A model generated the notes under the pieces. That model ran no database searches. It had not been told where the DNA came from and was given only the letters and a program-made list of their open reading frames with translations. This document shows positions 1 to 7,974 of a stretch of DNA of 27,681 bases, piece after piece. The stretch comes from Deltaproteobacteria bacterium (GTDB lineage: Bacteria; SAR324; NAC60-12), in the NCBI GenBank assembly GCA_002716165.1, contig PAZT01000057.1, positions 1 to 27,681 on the forward strand, given 5' to 3'. Both the position numbers and the translations under genes were made by a program. How positions within the stretch are numbered: the stretch's first letter is position 1; each line of letters begins with the position of its first letter.

Positions 1-312
1 ATAAGGGTAGGCATAATTTATCTCCTCACCAATATTAATAAAAAATTGGCTTAGAGAGTATGCTATGGGTAAGACAGTTCGAATTTTTGGGATTGCTGGG
101 TTAAAAGATACAAAAATTAATTATTTGATAAAATTATTGAAAATAATTTTTCACTGATCAAAACTTGACTTTCCTTCCTAAAGAGCCTCTATAGAAGCAA
201 ACATACGAATATTTCCATACAGCCTACTAGGCTTTCCTCTTTATTTGGTTAATAAAATTATCATGGAAAAGGCTACAAAAAAAATCTTGATTGACTATCA
301 GAAAGTACTCCA
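1..312 (+). pseudogene. No intact gene; possible decayed C-terminal remnant of a sugar-nucleotide epimerase-like gene
   Basis: No complete gene is visible. One + frame is open from 17 to 157 and, read from about 47, gives WLREYAMGKTVRIFGIAGL, followed by a Leu/Lys-rich stretch. The pattern 'AMGK.VR.F.I' followed by 'LI.LL' resembles the C-terminal part of NAD-dependent sugar epimerase/dehydratases, but this is a weak likeness. The same frame stops at 155-157 and 179-181 and is open again from 182 to 316. That last piece ends in a TGA that overlaps the TTG start of the next gene (TTGA, 313-316). The stops make a functional protein unlikely. It may be degraded coding sequence, or simply a noncoding leader for the GT2 gene. 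Confidence 0.2.
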
Positions 313-1281
313 TTGAAAAAAATATCATTTATAGTCCCTGTTTTCATGGAACAGGAAAATTTGCGTTTGTTTTATAATACCCTCCAAAACTTGATGGTTC
401 ATTACATTAAGGATTACGAATGGGAAATAATATTTGTTAACGATGGGAGTACTGATCGTACTGGAGAAATATTAGAAGATCTTTCATCAGAAGACGCTTA
501 TTGCCGAGTAATTGAACTCTCGAGAAATTTTGGAAAAGAAATCGCTTTGTCGGCAGGAGTAGATTATGCATCTGGAGATGTAGTTATTTGCATGGACGCA
601 GATCTTCAACATCCACCCAATCAAATTCCAGATATGCTTCGCCATTGGGAAGATGGTTACGAGGTAGTCGAAATGGTTCGCTCTCATTCAGAACGTGAGC
701 CTTGGCTAAGGCGAACAGGATCTGCAATTTTTTACTATATTCTCAAACTTATTTCCTCAACAGAAATTCTAGCAAAAACAACCGATTTCCGCTTACTGGA
801 TCGTAAGGTCGTTCATGCATTAAGACGAGTAGAAGAACGGCAAAGAATGTTTCGAGGAATTATCGACTGGTTAGGGTTTCGTAAAATTCGGTTAAACTTT
901 GTTGCACCACCAAGACAGCATGGTGCTCCAGTTTACTCCTATGCAAAGTTGCTGAATCTGGCACTTAATAGTTTTATTTCTTATTCTTCCATACCTCTCA
1001 AACTCATTGGTCTATTTGGAGTGAGCATTACTGTAATTTCTGGTCTTGTATTATCTTGGATGATAGTTGTCACTTTAATTGCAGATAATGATTGGGGAAT
1101 TACTCCATTGGCTTTTATTGTAGTGAGTAATCTTGTTTTAACTGGCGTAATTTTAACCACCTTAGGCTTAATGTCATTATACCTAAGTAAAATTTATTCC
1201 GAGGTGCAAAATCGTCCTCTTTACTCGGTCCGTCGAACACTCAATCTTAATGAATCTCGCATTTTAAATGGTGCAGAGTGA
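313..1281 (+). CDS. GT2 polyprenyl-phosphate glycosyltransferase, GtrB/DPM1-like
   Basis: This is a membrane-anchored family 2 glycosyltransferase of 322 aa, the usual length for GtrB/ArnC-type enzymes. These transfer a sugar from a nucleotide donor to polyprenyl phosphate on the cytoplasmic face. Visible motifs are VNDGSTD (residues 42-48, nucleotide binding), the catalytic DAD within MDADLQHPP (94-102), DFRLLDRKV (158-166) and RMFRGIIDWLGFR (178-190). Two hydrophobic helices follow at about 229-256 and 265-292, as expected for the family. The start is TTG at 313: an in-frame stop lies just upstream and no ATG is available before the conserved first strand (ISFIVPV). The Shine-Dalgarno sequence is poor. 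The stop overlaps the next gene by 4 nt, implying translational coupling to the flippase. The sugar is unknown. Confidence 0.93.
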   Translation: MKKISFIVPVFMEQENLRLFYNTLQNLMVHYIKDYEWEIIFVNDGSTDRTGEILEDLSSEDAYCRVIELSRNFGKEIALSAGVDYASGDVVICMDADLQHPPNQIPDMLRHWEDGYEVVEMVRSHSEREPWLRRTGSAIFYYILKLISSTEILAKTTDFRLLDRKVVHALRRVEERQRMFRGIIDWLGFRKIRLNFVAPPRQHGAPVYSYAKLLNLALNSFISYSSIPLKLIGLFGVSITVISGLVLSWMIVVTLIADNDWGITPLAFIVVSNLVLTGVILTTLGLMSLYLSKIYSEVQNRPLYSVRRTLNLNESRILNGAE

Positions 1282-2540
1282 TTCATTATAAATTCCTAAA
1301 AAGTTCAATATTTGTTCTTTTTCTGTCTAATGCTGGAAATTTTTTCAATTACCTAATTCAAATTGTAATTGGAAGATATCTTAGTCCAGAAGAATACGGA
1401 ATACATAATGCTGTTTTAAGTCTGGGGGTTATTCTTACTTCAGGAACTATGATGCTTATGTCGTTGGGAGCTAAGTATGCTGCTCCAATGCGTTTTAATC
1501 GAATGGGGGCAAGAAGTTTAATGCTACGTTGGAGTAAAAATATTTTTTTATGCAGTGGGCTTGGGATGGTTGTATTACTGCTCATAGTTGATTTAATTGC
1601 CCAATTTTTAAAGTTAGAATCAAATTATGAAGTCTTTGCCTTTCTTTGCGGAATGATCTTTGTTCATCTCCTTACATTCTATCAAGGTTTCCTCAATGGA
1701 CTAGGCCATCATGCCATGTCAAACTTACTAGGTTTAACTTTGAGTATTGTACGAGTATTATCAACATGGGGACTACTCGTTAGTGGTATGGGATATGCCC
1801 TTTATACAGTAGGCGCATTGAGCTTTTCCCATGCTTTATCGGCCTTGGTTGGAGGTTATTTGGTTTATTTGCTTATTCAAAAGATTCCTCATGAAGAGAC
1901 CTCAAAGTTAAAGACATTTAAGAGGAAACAAGAATTGAATTTTCTATATCCATCTTTTCTAACTTGGACAAGCATAGCTATACTTACAAACATTGATATT
2001 ATTGTCATCAAGCACCACTTTGATCCAGTTATTACAGGGTATTTCACTCAAGAAACAATTATTGCAAGAATAGGATTATTTATAACCAGTGCACTGACTA
2101 TGGTTTTATTGCCTGAAATCACAATAGAAGCAACGAAGCAACCTAAACATCTAGTTAGAACAGCTCTGTTAATTTCCGGGGGTATAGCTGGAATGTTTAG
2201 TTTAATATGCTGGATAGCTCCAGACTTTTTACTTCAAATAATTTTTAGTTCTAATGCATCTGAGAGCTCTTACTTACCTATGCTATCTGTTATTTATGTT
2301 ATTGTTGCTATGTTAAATTTAATCTTTACTATCAATCTTGCGAGGGGAAACTATTTAGCACAGTATATTTATTTTTTTGTAATATTATTTTTTTCTATAG
2401 TTTTGTTTTTAATCAAAATTGATAGTATCAATCAATTTATTTATATAATAACTATTTTCCTATTTATTTTGCTCTTTTTTAATATTGTTAGATTAATATT
2501 AAAATCTGTAAGTATTGATAAATTTATCAAAAAAAAATAA
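1278..2540 (+). CDS. Wzx-like polysaccharide flippase (MATE/MOP superfamily)
   Basis: This integral membrane protein of 420 aa has about 12 hydrophobic segments. It likely flips lipid-linked oligosaccharide across the inner membrane. The N-terminus carries the family pattern of a first helix followed by IGRYLSPEEYGIHNAVLSL (residues 31-49), matching the 'R.LgpeeyG' signature of polysaccharide transport proteins. The start is GTG at 1278, overlapping the preceding GT2 gene's TGA by 4 nt. The last 70 or so residues are a run of Phe/Ile/Leu encoded by much more AT-rich DNA than the rest of the gene, so this end may come from a different source. The protein ends in a Lys-rich tail. It is one of two flippases in the window and belongs to a different subtype from the one at 15854. 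The substrate cannot be read from the sequence. Confidence 0.88.
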   Translation: MIHYKFLKSSIFVLFLSNAGNFFNYLIQIVIGRYLSPEEYGIHNAVLSLGVILTSGTMMLMSLGAKYAAPMRFNRMGARSLMLRWSKNIFLCSGLGMVVLLLIVDLIAQFLKLESNYEVFAFLCGMIFVHLLTFYQGFLNGLGHHAMSNLLGLTLSIVRVLSTWGLLVSGMGYALYTVGALSFSHALSALVGGYLVYLLIQKIPHEETSKLKTFKRKQELNFLYPSFLTWTSIAILTNIDIIVIKHHFDPVITGYFTQETIIARIGLFITSALTMVLLPEITIEATKQPKHLVRTALLISGGIAGMFSLICWIAPDFLLQIIFSSNASESSYLPMLSVIYVIVAMLNLIFTINLARGNYLAQYIYFFVILFFSIVLFLIKIDSINQFIYIITIFLFILLFFNIVRLILKSVSIDKFIKKK

Positions 2541-2777
2541 TTGTCACCTTTATCTATAATTTAATTTATAGCATTTGTTAGATAATTTACATGATAATAT
2601 AGTTCTCAATTTTTTATGTTTATTTATTATACAATTTTATATTAAATAATTTCATATTAAATAAATTTTATCAAATTAAGTATATGTATTTATAAATAAC
2701 ATTTTTTGAAATAATAATAAAAATAATATCCAAATAGGACATAGTAAAATTTGTTAAAATATTATAGAGAAAATGAT
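2541..2777. repeat. Very AT-rich intergenic spacer with a short direct repeat
   Basis: This spacer contains no gene. Only 8 of the 60 bases at 2581-2640 are G or C. It holds an 11-bp direct repeat, ATATTAAATAA, at 2639-2649 and 2654-2664, and a weak inverted repeat CTATAA/TTATAG at 2554-2559 and 2566-2571. No convincing terminator or promoter can be singled out, because AT-rich hexamers occur everywhere here. Confidence 0.35.
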
Positions 2778-3551
2778 ATGAAAGATCATTTAGGAATATT
2801 GATTTTATCCTGTGATAAGAATTCTGATTTATGGGAACCATACTTTTCACTATTCTGGAAAAATTATAATGGCCTACATCAAGTTTATCTTGGCTGCAAT
2901 AGAGTTAAGTACCAGGGCAGTAAAGTCAAAGTGATTTACTCAGGTGAAGATTTAGATTGGTCTACAAGCTGTAGAACTATTTTGAAACAAATTCCTAATA
3001 AATATATATTGCTTTTACTAGAGGATTTATTTATCACTACCAAAATTGATCTCGTAGAAATAAATAAACATATAAAATTCATCGAAAATAATAAAGCTAA
3101 GCATGTACACATAGTCCCAAATCCAAATCCAGACAACTTTCTCAATCAAGAAATAGGTATGTATGAGAAAGGGGCTCCCTATCGCGTTAATGTTGTTGGC
3201 TATTGGGATAAAGAGTATTTACTCAGTCTCTTAATGGATGGTGAAAGTCCTTGGGATTTTGAAATAAAAGGTTCCTATAGAACGATTAATGAGGAAGGAT
3301 TTTATTGTCTTAAAAAACCTTTATTTTCAGTTATACATGTTTTAGAAAAAGGGAGTTGGCTGCCAGAAGCAGTCCAATACTGCAAAGAACAAGAAGTTTA
3401 TTTAGAAATCGAAAAACGAGAAATGTTATCACGTCTGACTAATTTAAAAAGTATTTTACAAGTGTTTTATTTTAATTTGATGATAAAAGTGCCATGGAAA
3501 ATTAGAGTTAGAATTATGGATATTTTAAGGAAGTTATTGATCTCTTACTAA
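2778..3551 (+). CDS. Putative glycosyltransferase of capsule/O-antigen loci, uncharacterised family
   Basis: This soluble protein has 257 aa when read from the ATG at 2778. An in-frame TTG at 2751 would add nine residues, but the ATG has a weak AGAGA seven bases upstream and the conserved part starts right after it. It begins with a Rossmann-type strand, GILILSCDKNSDLWEPYF, then IYSGEDLDWS and an acidic motif LLLLEDLFIT (Glu82-Asp83). ESPWDFEIKGS follows at about 156-166. From memory this pattern (strand, 'sDlW.p.f', an 'LLEDfF' box, 'sPW.FE') belongs to an uncharacterised family found in capsule and LPS clusters, probably nucleotide-sugar-dependent transferases with a GT-A fold. The reaction is unknown. 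The gene lies alone between two AT-rich spacers inside a low-GC block, consistent with recent acquisition. Confidence 0.72.
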   Translation: MKDHLGILILSCDKNSDLWEPYFSLFWKNYNGLHQVYLGCNRVKYQGSKVKVIYSGEDLDWSTSCRTILKQIPNKYILLLLEDLFITTKIDLVEINKHIKFIENNKAKHVHIVPNPNPDNFLNQEIGMYEKGAPYRVNVVGYWDKEYLLSLLMDGESPWDFEIKGSYRTINEEGFYCLKKPLFSVIHVLEKGSWLPEAVQYCKEQEVYLEIEKREMLSRLTNLKSILQVFYFNLMIKVPWKIRVRIMDILRKLLISY

Positions 3552-3648
3552 AAAACAAATTTTAATAATAAATCAAAATTAATATTTTTAAATTTATTTT
3601 TTATACTCAATTTTTAATGTCTCTATCTTTATTCACAACTAAGTAGAT

Positions 3649-5889
3649 ATGTTTTCCCGTAAAAATAATTTTATATTATTATTAATATTTTTAATATTTT
3701 TTGTATTAGGTATTTTTAGATCACAGGATGCTTTCAAGAATGATTACAAAACGTTTGCTTTCCCAGGAGATGGACATGGTACGATTGCTGATTTCTATGG
3801 ATTCAATAAAAGTCTTTACCAAGATGGACTTTGGCAATTATTAGTAGATCGTTGGTATCCAAATTTTGGTGGAGGTTATAGTGCTCCAAAACTCATGAAT
3901 ATATTTTGGAGATTTGTAGTATTTTCTCTTTCAAATTATGAACCTGATAATATTTATGATATTTGTGTAGTTTTACTATTTGTATTAAATGGAGTGAGTG
4001 CTTATCTATTAGCAAGGTATCTTAAAATAAATCCCTACTACTCCTTTATGTGTGCTTTATTTATAGTTAGTTTAAATAATTTTGACTTTAGAATTACTGG
4101 ACACCTCAATTTAGCAGCATATTTTGGTTTTATAATAGCTGTTATATTTTTGTTTGAAGCCACAAAAAATCCAAACTCTTTAAAGAAAACAATAATACTC
4201 GGTATTGTAGTAGCATTCTCATTTACCACAAACGAGTATTATGGGTTATTTGTGCTTGAAATAAGTGTGATTTACTATTTTATTATTGTTTGGAGAAAAA
4301 CATATTTAATATTCACATTGAAAAATGGAATTTATTGCGCATCATCTTTTTTTGTAACTTTAGCCTTTATTTATCCTTTTACGTTTCTGGGTCCATTAAT
4401 TTCAAAGTTTGATATAAGTTTTTCTTATCCCTCACGGATAATCCATAGGTCAGAATATCTTCAATACGTACTATATAATCCACTTGAATTATTTACTTCA
4501 AATTTTGAACTTTTCACATTAATTAATGAATGGATAGCAAAAACAAATTATTTTTCACGTAATGGCGGAGAATTCTCTTATAGAATTGGTTTTAATATTA
4601 TATTATTTTTTGCTTTATTTGTAATTTTGTACAGCATGTTATTTGGCAGAATCAAATTAAAGAACCTATTTCGTAAATTTTTACCGTTATTATTTTTGTA
4701 TTTTTTAACAATTATTATATGTATTCATCCAGAACATCCAATTTTTGGTAATATTTCATTTGTTAATTTACATATTGAATATGGAACAGGTTTCAGAGTA
4801 AACGAAAGAGCAATGAATTTAGGAAATATTTTTTTGATTTTAATATTTGGAACAGTAATAAATGAGTTTTCAAGGAGTATTTTTAACACTTATTCTAACC
4901 GAATAGTAAAATTCATTTTACCACCTTTAATGATTTTACCATTCTTGGCTTCTATTGCTGATGCCAGATTTGTAAATTTTAGGCCATGGGACCGTTGGAC
5001 AGTACAACCTATGCCAGAATCCATAAAATTTGTAAAAAAACTACAAGACCTTCCAAAGGGAATGACGATGGAGATACCTTACTATCCAGAAAATGTCCTT
5101 GTGGAAACAACATATATTCATGGCTTACATGCAGCATATCATGGTAATGAAATAGTAAATTTTATGTCTGGCAAAAGTTATAGAAATGTTGGGCTAAGTT
5201 GGTGGTCGCGCCAGGTCAATAATCCAAATATAAAAACTTTAGAAACTATCAAGAAAGCAGGCATCAAATACATCATTGTTTGGAATAACCCAGAGAAACT
5301 TCCTCATGCAAGTAATGTAAATTTTAACCCAATTTTTTACAGAAATGCTTTTGGACTAAAAAAATTATTTTCTGAAGAAATAGGGGATATATATGAAGTT
5401 ATTGGTGTTAAAAATTTTAACCAAAAAGTGTTTGGAGAATTTATTAACAATACTCCGCCTCAAGGAAAGTATTCACATCAGTTGATGCATGTATTTAATT
5501 CAGATTTGAGGACTTTAGAAGTGAACAATAATTTAAAATTTATTTTGACGGAAAATGATATTAACAGGCCCATCTTGTCAGGACCTAATGAGGTTTTCGA
5601 TAAAGGGAATTATCAATTCAGTTTTCGATTTGAAAAGACATTATTTACTAATAATGTTGATCCCTGTCTAAAATTGGAAATATTCTCTAAAGAAAATGGA
5701 ATGTTGTCTGAAACTTATTTTACCGATGATGATTTGCAAAAAATAGGTAAACAAATTGACCATGAAATTTTTTTAAATACTTTAAGCACATTGGAATTTA
5801 GGATTGTGCCACTTTGTTTGGGAGAGGTTGTGTTCCGTGAAGTTTATTTTAAGAAAAAAGATATTGCTGCTTTATCAGGGGAAAAATGA
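3649..5889 (+). CDS. Large multi-pass membrane protein, putative GT-C-type glycosyltransferase
   Basis: This 746-aa protein has one N-terminal helix (about 7-22), then an extracytoplasmic loop with the acidic pattern FPGDGHGTIADF (Asp41 region). About ten further hydrophobic helices follow up to residue 440, then a soluble C-terminal part of roughly 300 residues. An acidic motif in the first loop followed by many helices is the layout of GT-C enzymes, which use polyprenyl-phosphate sugars on the outer face of the membrane. The C-terminal part begins with MPESIKFVKKL and MTMEIPYYPEN, resembling the ectodomain of YfhO-like or related membrane glycosyltransferases. No specific family is certain. 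The gene is very AT-rich (13 G/C in 4561-4620) and its stop overlaps the wzt start by 4 nt. The GtrB-like enzyme at 313 could make its lipid-linked donor (inference). Confidence 0.7.
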   Translation: MFSRKNNFILLLIFLIFFVLGIFRSQDAFKNDYKTFAFPGDGHGTIADFYGFNKSLYQDGLWQLLVDRWYPNFGGGYSAPKLMNIFWRFVVFSLSNYEPDNIYDICVVLLFVLNGVSAYLLARYLKINPYYSFMCALFIVSLNNFDFRITGHLNLAAYFGFIIAVIFLFEATKNPNSLKKTIILGIVVAFSFTTNEYYGLFVLEISVIYYFIIVWRKTYLIFTLKNGIYCASSFFVTLAFIYPFTFLGPLISKFDISFSYPSRIIHRSEYLQYVLYNPLELFTSNFELFTLINEWIAKTNYFSRNGGEFSYRIGFNIILFFALFVILYSMLFGRIKLKNLFRKFLPLLFLYFLTIIICIHPEHPIFGNISFVNLHIEYGTGFRVNERAMNLGNIFLILIFGTVINEFSRSIFNTYSNRIVKFILPPLMILPFLASIADARFVNFRPWDRWTVQPMPESIKFVKKLQDLPKGMTMEIPYYPENVLVETTYIHGLHAAYHGNEIVNFMSGKSYRNVGLSWWSRQVNNPNIKTLETIKKAGIKYIIVWNNPEKLPHASNVNFNPIFYRNAFGLKKLFSEEIGDIYEVIGVKNFNQKVFGEFINNTPPQGKYSHQLMHVFNSDLRTLEVNNNLKFILTENDINRPILSGPNEVFDKGNYQFSFRFEKTLFTNNVDPCLKLEIFSKENGMLSETYFTDDDLQKIGKQIDHEIFLNTLSTLEFRIVPLCLGEVVFREVYFKKKDIAALSGEK
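5877..5882 (+). promoter_or_regulatory. Strong Shine-Dalgarno sequence of wzt
   Basis: AGGGGA lies 3 nt before the ATG at 5886, inside the 3' end of the preceding gene. It is one of only two clear ribosome-binding sites in the window and supports ATG 5886 as the start. Confidence 0.6.
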
Positions 5890-7193
5890 TTAATTTGGAG
5901 AGAATCAACAAATCTTTTGATTTACGTTACCAGAGAGATGATTTTACATTGAAAGAAGCCTTTGTCAGATTTTTAAGTTACTCGTTGCATTGGTTAAAAT
6001 TCATAGATTTACGTGAACCTCCTCAATATGAAAATTTTGATCAGAAACTTGAACAAGAAAGCTTCTCCCCCATTATTAATGTCCTCAAAAACATTTCGCT
6101 GACCATTGATAGAGGTGAAACAGTAGCAATAATTGGTCGTAATGGGTGTGGAAAAAGTACTTTACTCAAACTCATAGCTGGGATTTATTTTCAAGATAGT
6201 GGAAAAATGGAAATAGACGGTCGAATAAGTCCGTTAATTGAATTGGGGGCAGGATTCCATCCAGAATTCAGTGGCCGAGAAAATGTTTTTGTAAACGGTC
6301 AAATACTTGGACTTTCCAAAGCTTATCTGAAAAAACGATATGAAGAAATTGTAGAGTTTGCTGGAATTGAGCAATTTATGGATTCACCGGTGCGCGTTTA
6401 CAGTAGCGGTATGTACATGCGTCTGGCGTTTAGTGTTGCGGTAAATGTTGATCCAGACATTCTTTTGATTGATGAAATTCTGGGTGTTGGAGATTCTGAT
6501 TTTCAACATAAATGTCAAAAAAAACTAGACGAATTCAAAAGCGAAAAAAAAACTATTATCCTAGTCACTCATGATCTTGATAAAGTTAGATCTTGGGCAA
6601 CACGGGTTATTTACTTGAAAAGTGGAGAAATTGTTTTTGATGGACCTCCTGCAGAAGCTACGAAGATCTATCAGAAAGACGTTGATTCTGAAAGGCAAAA
6701 AGATGATTTGAGTGATACCCAGATTTTCTTCTCTTCATATCCAGAATTAGAGTCTTCCGTAAAATGGGGAAAAGTTTGCCAAGTAGAAGGACAAACTAGT
6801 GAAGAAAAAATGTGTAAAATTCTTGAACTGAATCCTGAATATCCTGGATTACATATGGTTTTTGATCATAGAATTATTTCAATTGGCGAAAATCTAATTT
6901 TTCGTCTCCTGAATAAAGAAGAGACTATTACATTATTTGAAAAGAATGTGACTCTAAGAGTATCTTCTTATGAATCATTAAGTAATTCAGAAAATGAGTT
7001 TTACAAACTGGATTGTCCTGACTTGTCAAATCTTGCACAAGAAGAATATCATTTACTTGTTATATCGCAGACTACCCACCACCAAGGCATCATTATTCTA
7101 AAATTTAATTTAATAATTCATCAAGACGAAAATCAAAGGGGCCTTATCAATCTTCCTTTCAAAATAGGAGTGCAAAATGACTCCCCTGTTTGA
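5886..7193 (+). CDS. wzt: O-antigen/polysaccharide ABC exporter ATP-binding subunit with C-terminal extension
   Basis: This 435-aa protein is the ATPase of a Wzm/Wzt-type exporter that moves finished lipid-linked polysaccharide across the inner membrane. The order is a first strand with a roughly 50-residue loop typical of Wzt, Walker A GRNGCGKST (84-92), the signature YSSGMYMRL (172-180), Walker B DILLIDEIL (191-199), the D-loop GVGD and switch His229 in VTHD. Residues from about 280 to 435 form a separate C-terminal domain where Wzt_C domains lie; in characterised systems these recognise the glycan's terminal modification. Here that part is divergent, so the link is by position and length. 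The gene overlaps its upstream neighbour by 4 nt and wzm by 17 nt, in the order wzt-wzm, which reverses the commoner wzm-wzt order. Confidence 0.95.
   Translation: MINLERINKSFDLRYQRDDFTLKEAFVRFLSYSLHWLKFIDLREPPQYENFDQKLEQESFSPIINVLKNISLTIDRGETVAIIGRNGCGKSTLLKLIAGIYFQDSGKMEIDGRISPLIELGAGFHPEFSGRENVFVNGQILGLSKAYLKKRYEEIVEFAGIEQFMDSPVRVYSSGMYMRLAFSVAVNVDPDILLIDEILGVGDSDFQHKCQKKLDEFKSEKKTIILVTHDLDKVRSWATRVIYLKSGEIVFDGPPAEATKIYQKDVDSERQKDDLSDTQIFFSSYPELESSVKWGKVCQVEGQTSEEKMCKILELNPEYPGLHMVFDHRIISIGENLIFRLLNKEETITLFEKNVTLRVSSYESLSNSENEFYKLDCPDLSNLAQEEYHLLVISQTTHHQGIIILKFNLIIHQDENQRGLINLPFKIGVQNDSPV
7165..7170 (+). promoter_or_regulatory. Shine-Dalgarno sequence of wzm
   Basis: TAGGAG lies 6 nt before ATG 7177, within the wzt reading frame, and fixes the wzm start despite the 17-nt overlap. 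Confidence 0.6.
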
Positions 7194-7974
7194 GTTTAAT
7201 CGGAAACTATTCGGAAGTTTATACCAGAGACGACGAATAATTTGGGCTCTAGCCATAAGAGAACTCAAAGTACGATACAAAGGTTCGTTACTAGGATTTT
7301 TCTGGACTTTTATGAACCCACTAATTTTGATGGTTATTTACTCAGTTGTTTTTACTTCGATTTTCAAAACAAATATCTCTCATTATGAAGTTTACGTCTT
7401 TTCTGGGATATTGATGTGGAATGCCATAAGTGGATGCCTTAATGATGGGGCTGCTTGCATTGTGCAAAACACAGCATTGATAACTAAGGCAGCCTTACCT
7501 CCGGAAATATTCCCTATAAAAGTTGTCTTAACCCATTTTTTAAATTACCTATTAACGTTACCTCTTCTGTTCGGATTCAGCTTATTAAGAGGACTTTCTC
7601 CAACATTTTACTCTTTGCAATTATTTTTCTTAATTCCAATTGCAATGTTTTTCATGTTGAGTATTGTTCTAGGTATAAGTGTCCTTGGAGCATTTTATAG
7701 AGATATTCAATATTTAGTTAATACTTTATCATTTGCTCTCTTTTTTACAATTCCTGTTACATATCCCATTTCAATTCTACCTGAAAAACTTCAAAAAGTG
7801 TTGATGCTCTCTCCTTTAACACAACTAATTCAAATGAATGCTGAAGCAGTTTTTTTTGGTAAGATAATCAATACTGGCATTTTGATAGCTACACTTTGTA
7901 TGACAGTTATCTTTATTATAATTTCATTGATGATCGTACGAAAATTTCACACTCGAATTGCTGAACGAATCTAA
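7177..7974 (+). CDS. wzm: O-antigen/polysaccharide ABC exporter permease (ABC-2 type)
   Basis: This 265-aa permease has six predicted membrane helices and forms the channel of the exporter with the ATPase encoded just upstream. The N-terminal amphipathic segment and the conserved stretch RELKVRYKGSLLGFFWTFMN (28-47) are the hallmark of Wzm/TagG/KpsM-like ABC-2 transporters. Helices follow at about 49-66, 105-130, 145-170, 175-195 and 230-255. Length and layout are normal. The gene overlaps wzt by 17 nt and its TAA shares one base with the ATG of the polymerase/ligase gene (TAATG), so the three genes are almost certainly cotranslated. Confidence 0.95.
   Translation: MTPLFEFNRKLFGSLYQRRRIIWALAIRELKVRYKGSLLGFFWTFMNPLILMVIYSVVFTSIFKTNISHYEVYVFSGILMWNAISGCLNDGAACIVQNTALITKAALPPEIFPIKVVLTHFLNYLLTLPLLFGFSLLRGLSPTFYSLQLFFLIPIAMFFMLSIVLGISVLGAFYRDIQYLVNTLSFALFFTIPVTYPISILPEKLQKVLMLSPLTQLIQMNAEAVFFGKIINTGILIATLCMTVIFIIISLMIVRKFHTRIAERI

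Noticed and set aside
2554..2571. CTATAA/TTATAG stem after the first flippase as a terminator
   Set aside because: AT-only 6-bp stem (apart from the end pair) without a following T run.
2751..2777. TTG at 2751 as the start of the 257-aa putative transferase
   Set aside because: The in-frame ATG at 2778 has a better-placed purine-rich site (AGAGA) and the conserved first strand begins just after it; the nine added residues resemble nothing conserved.
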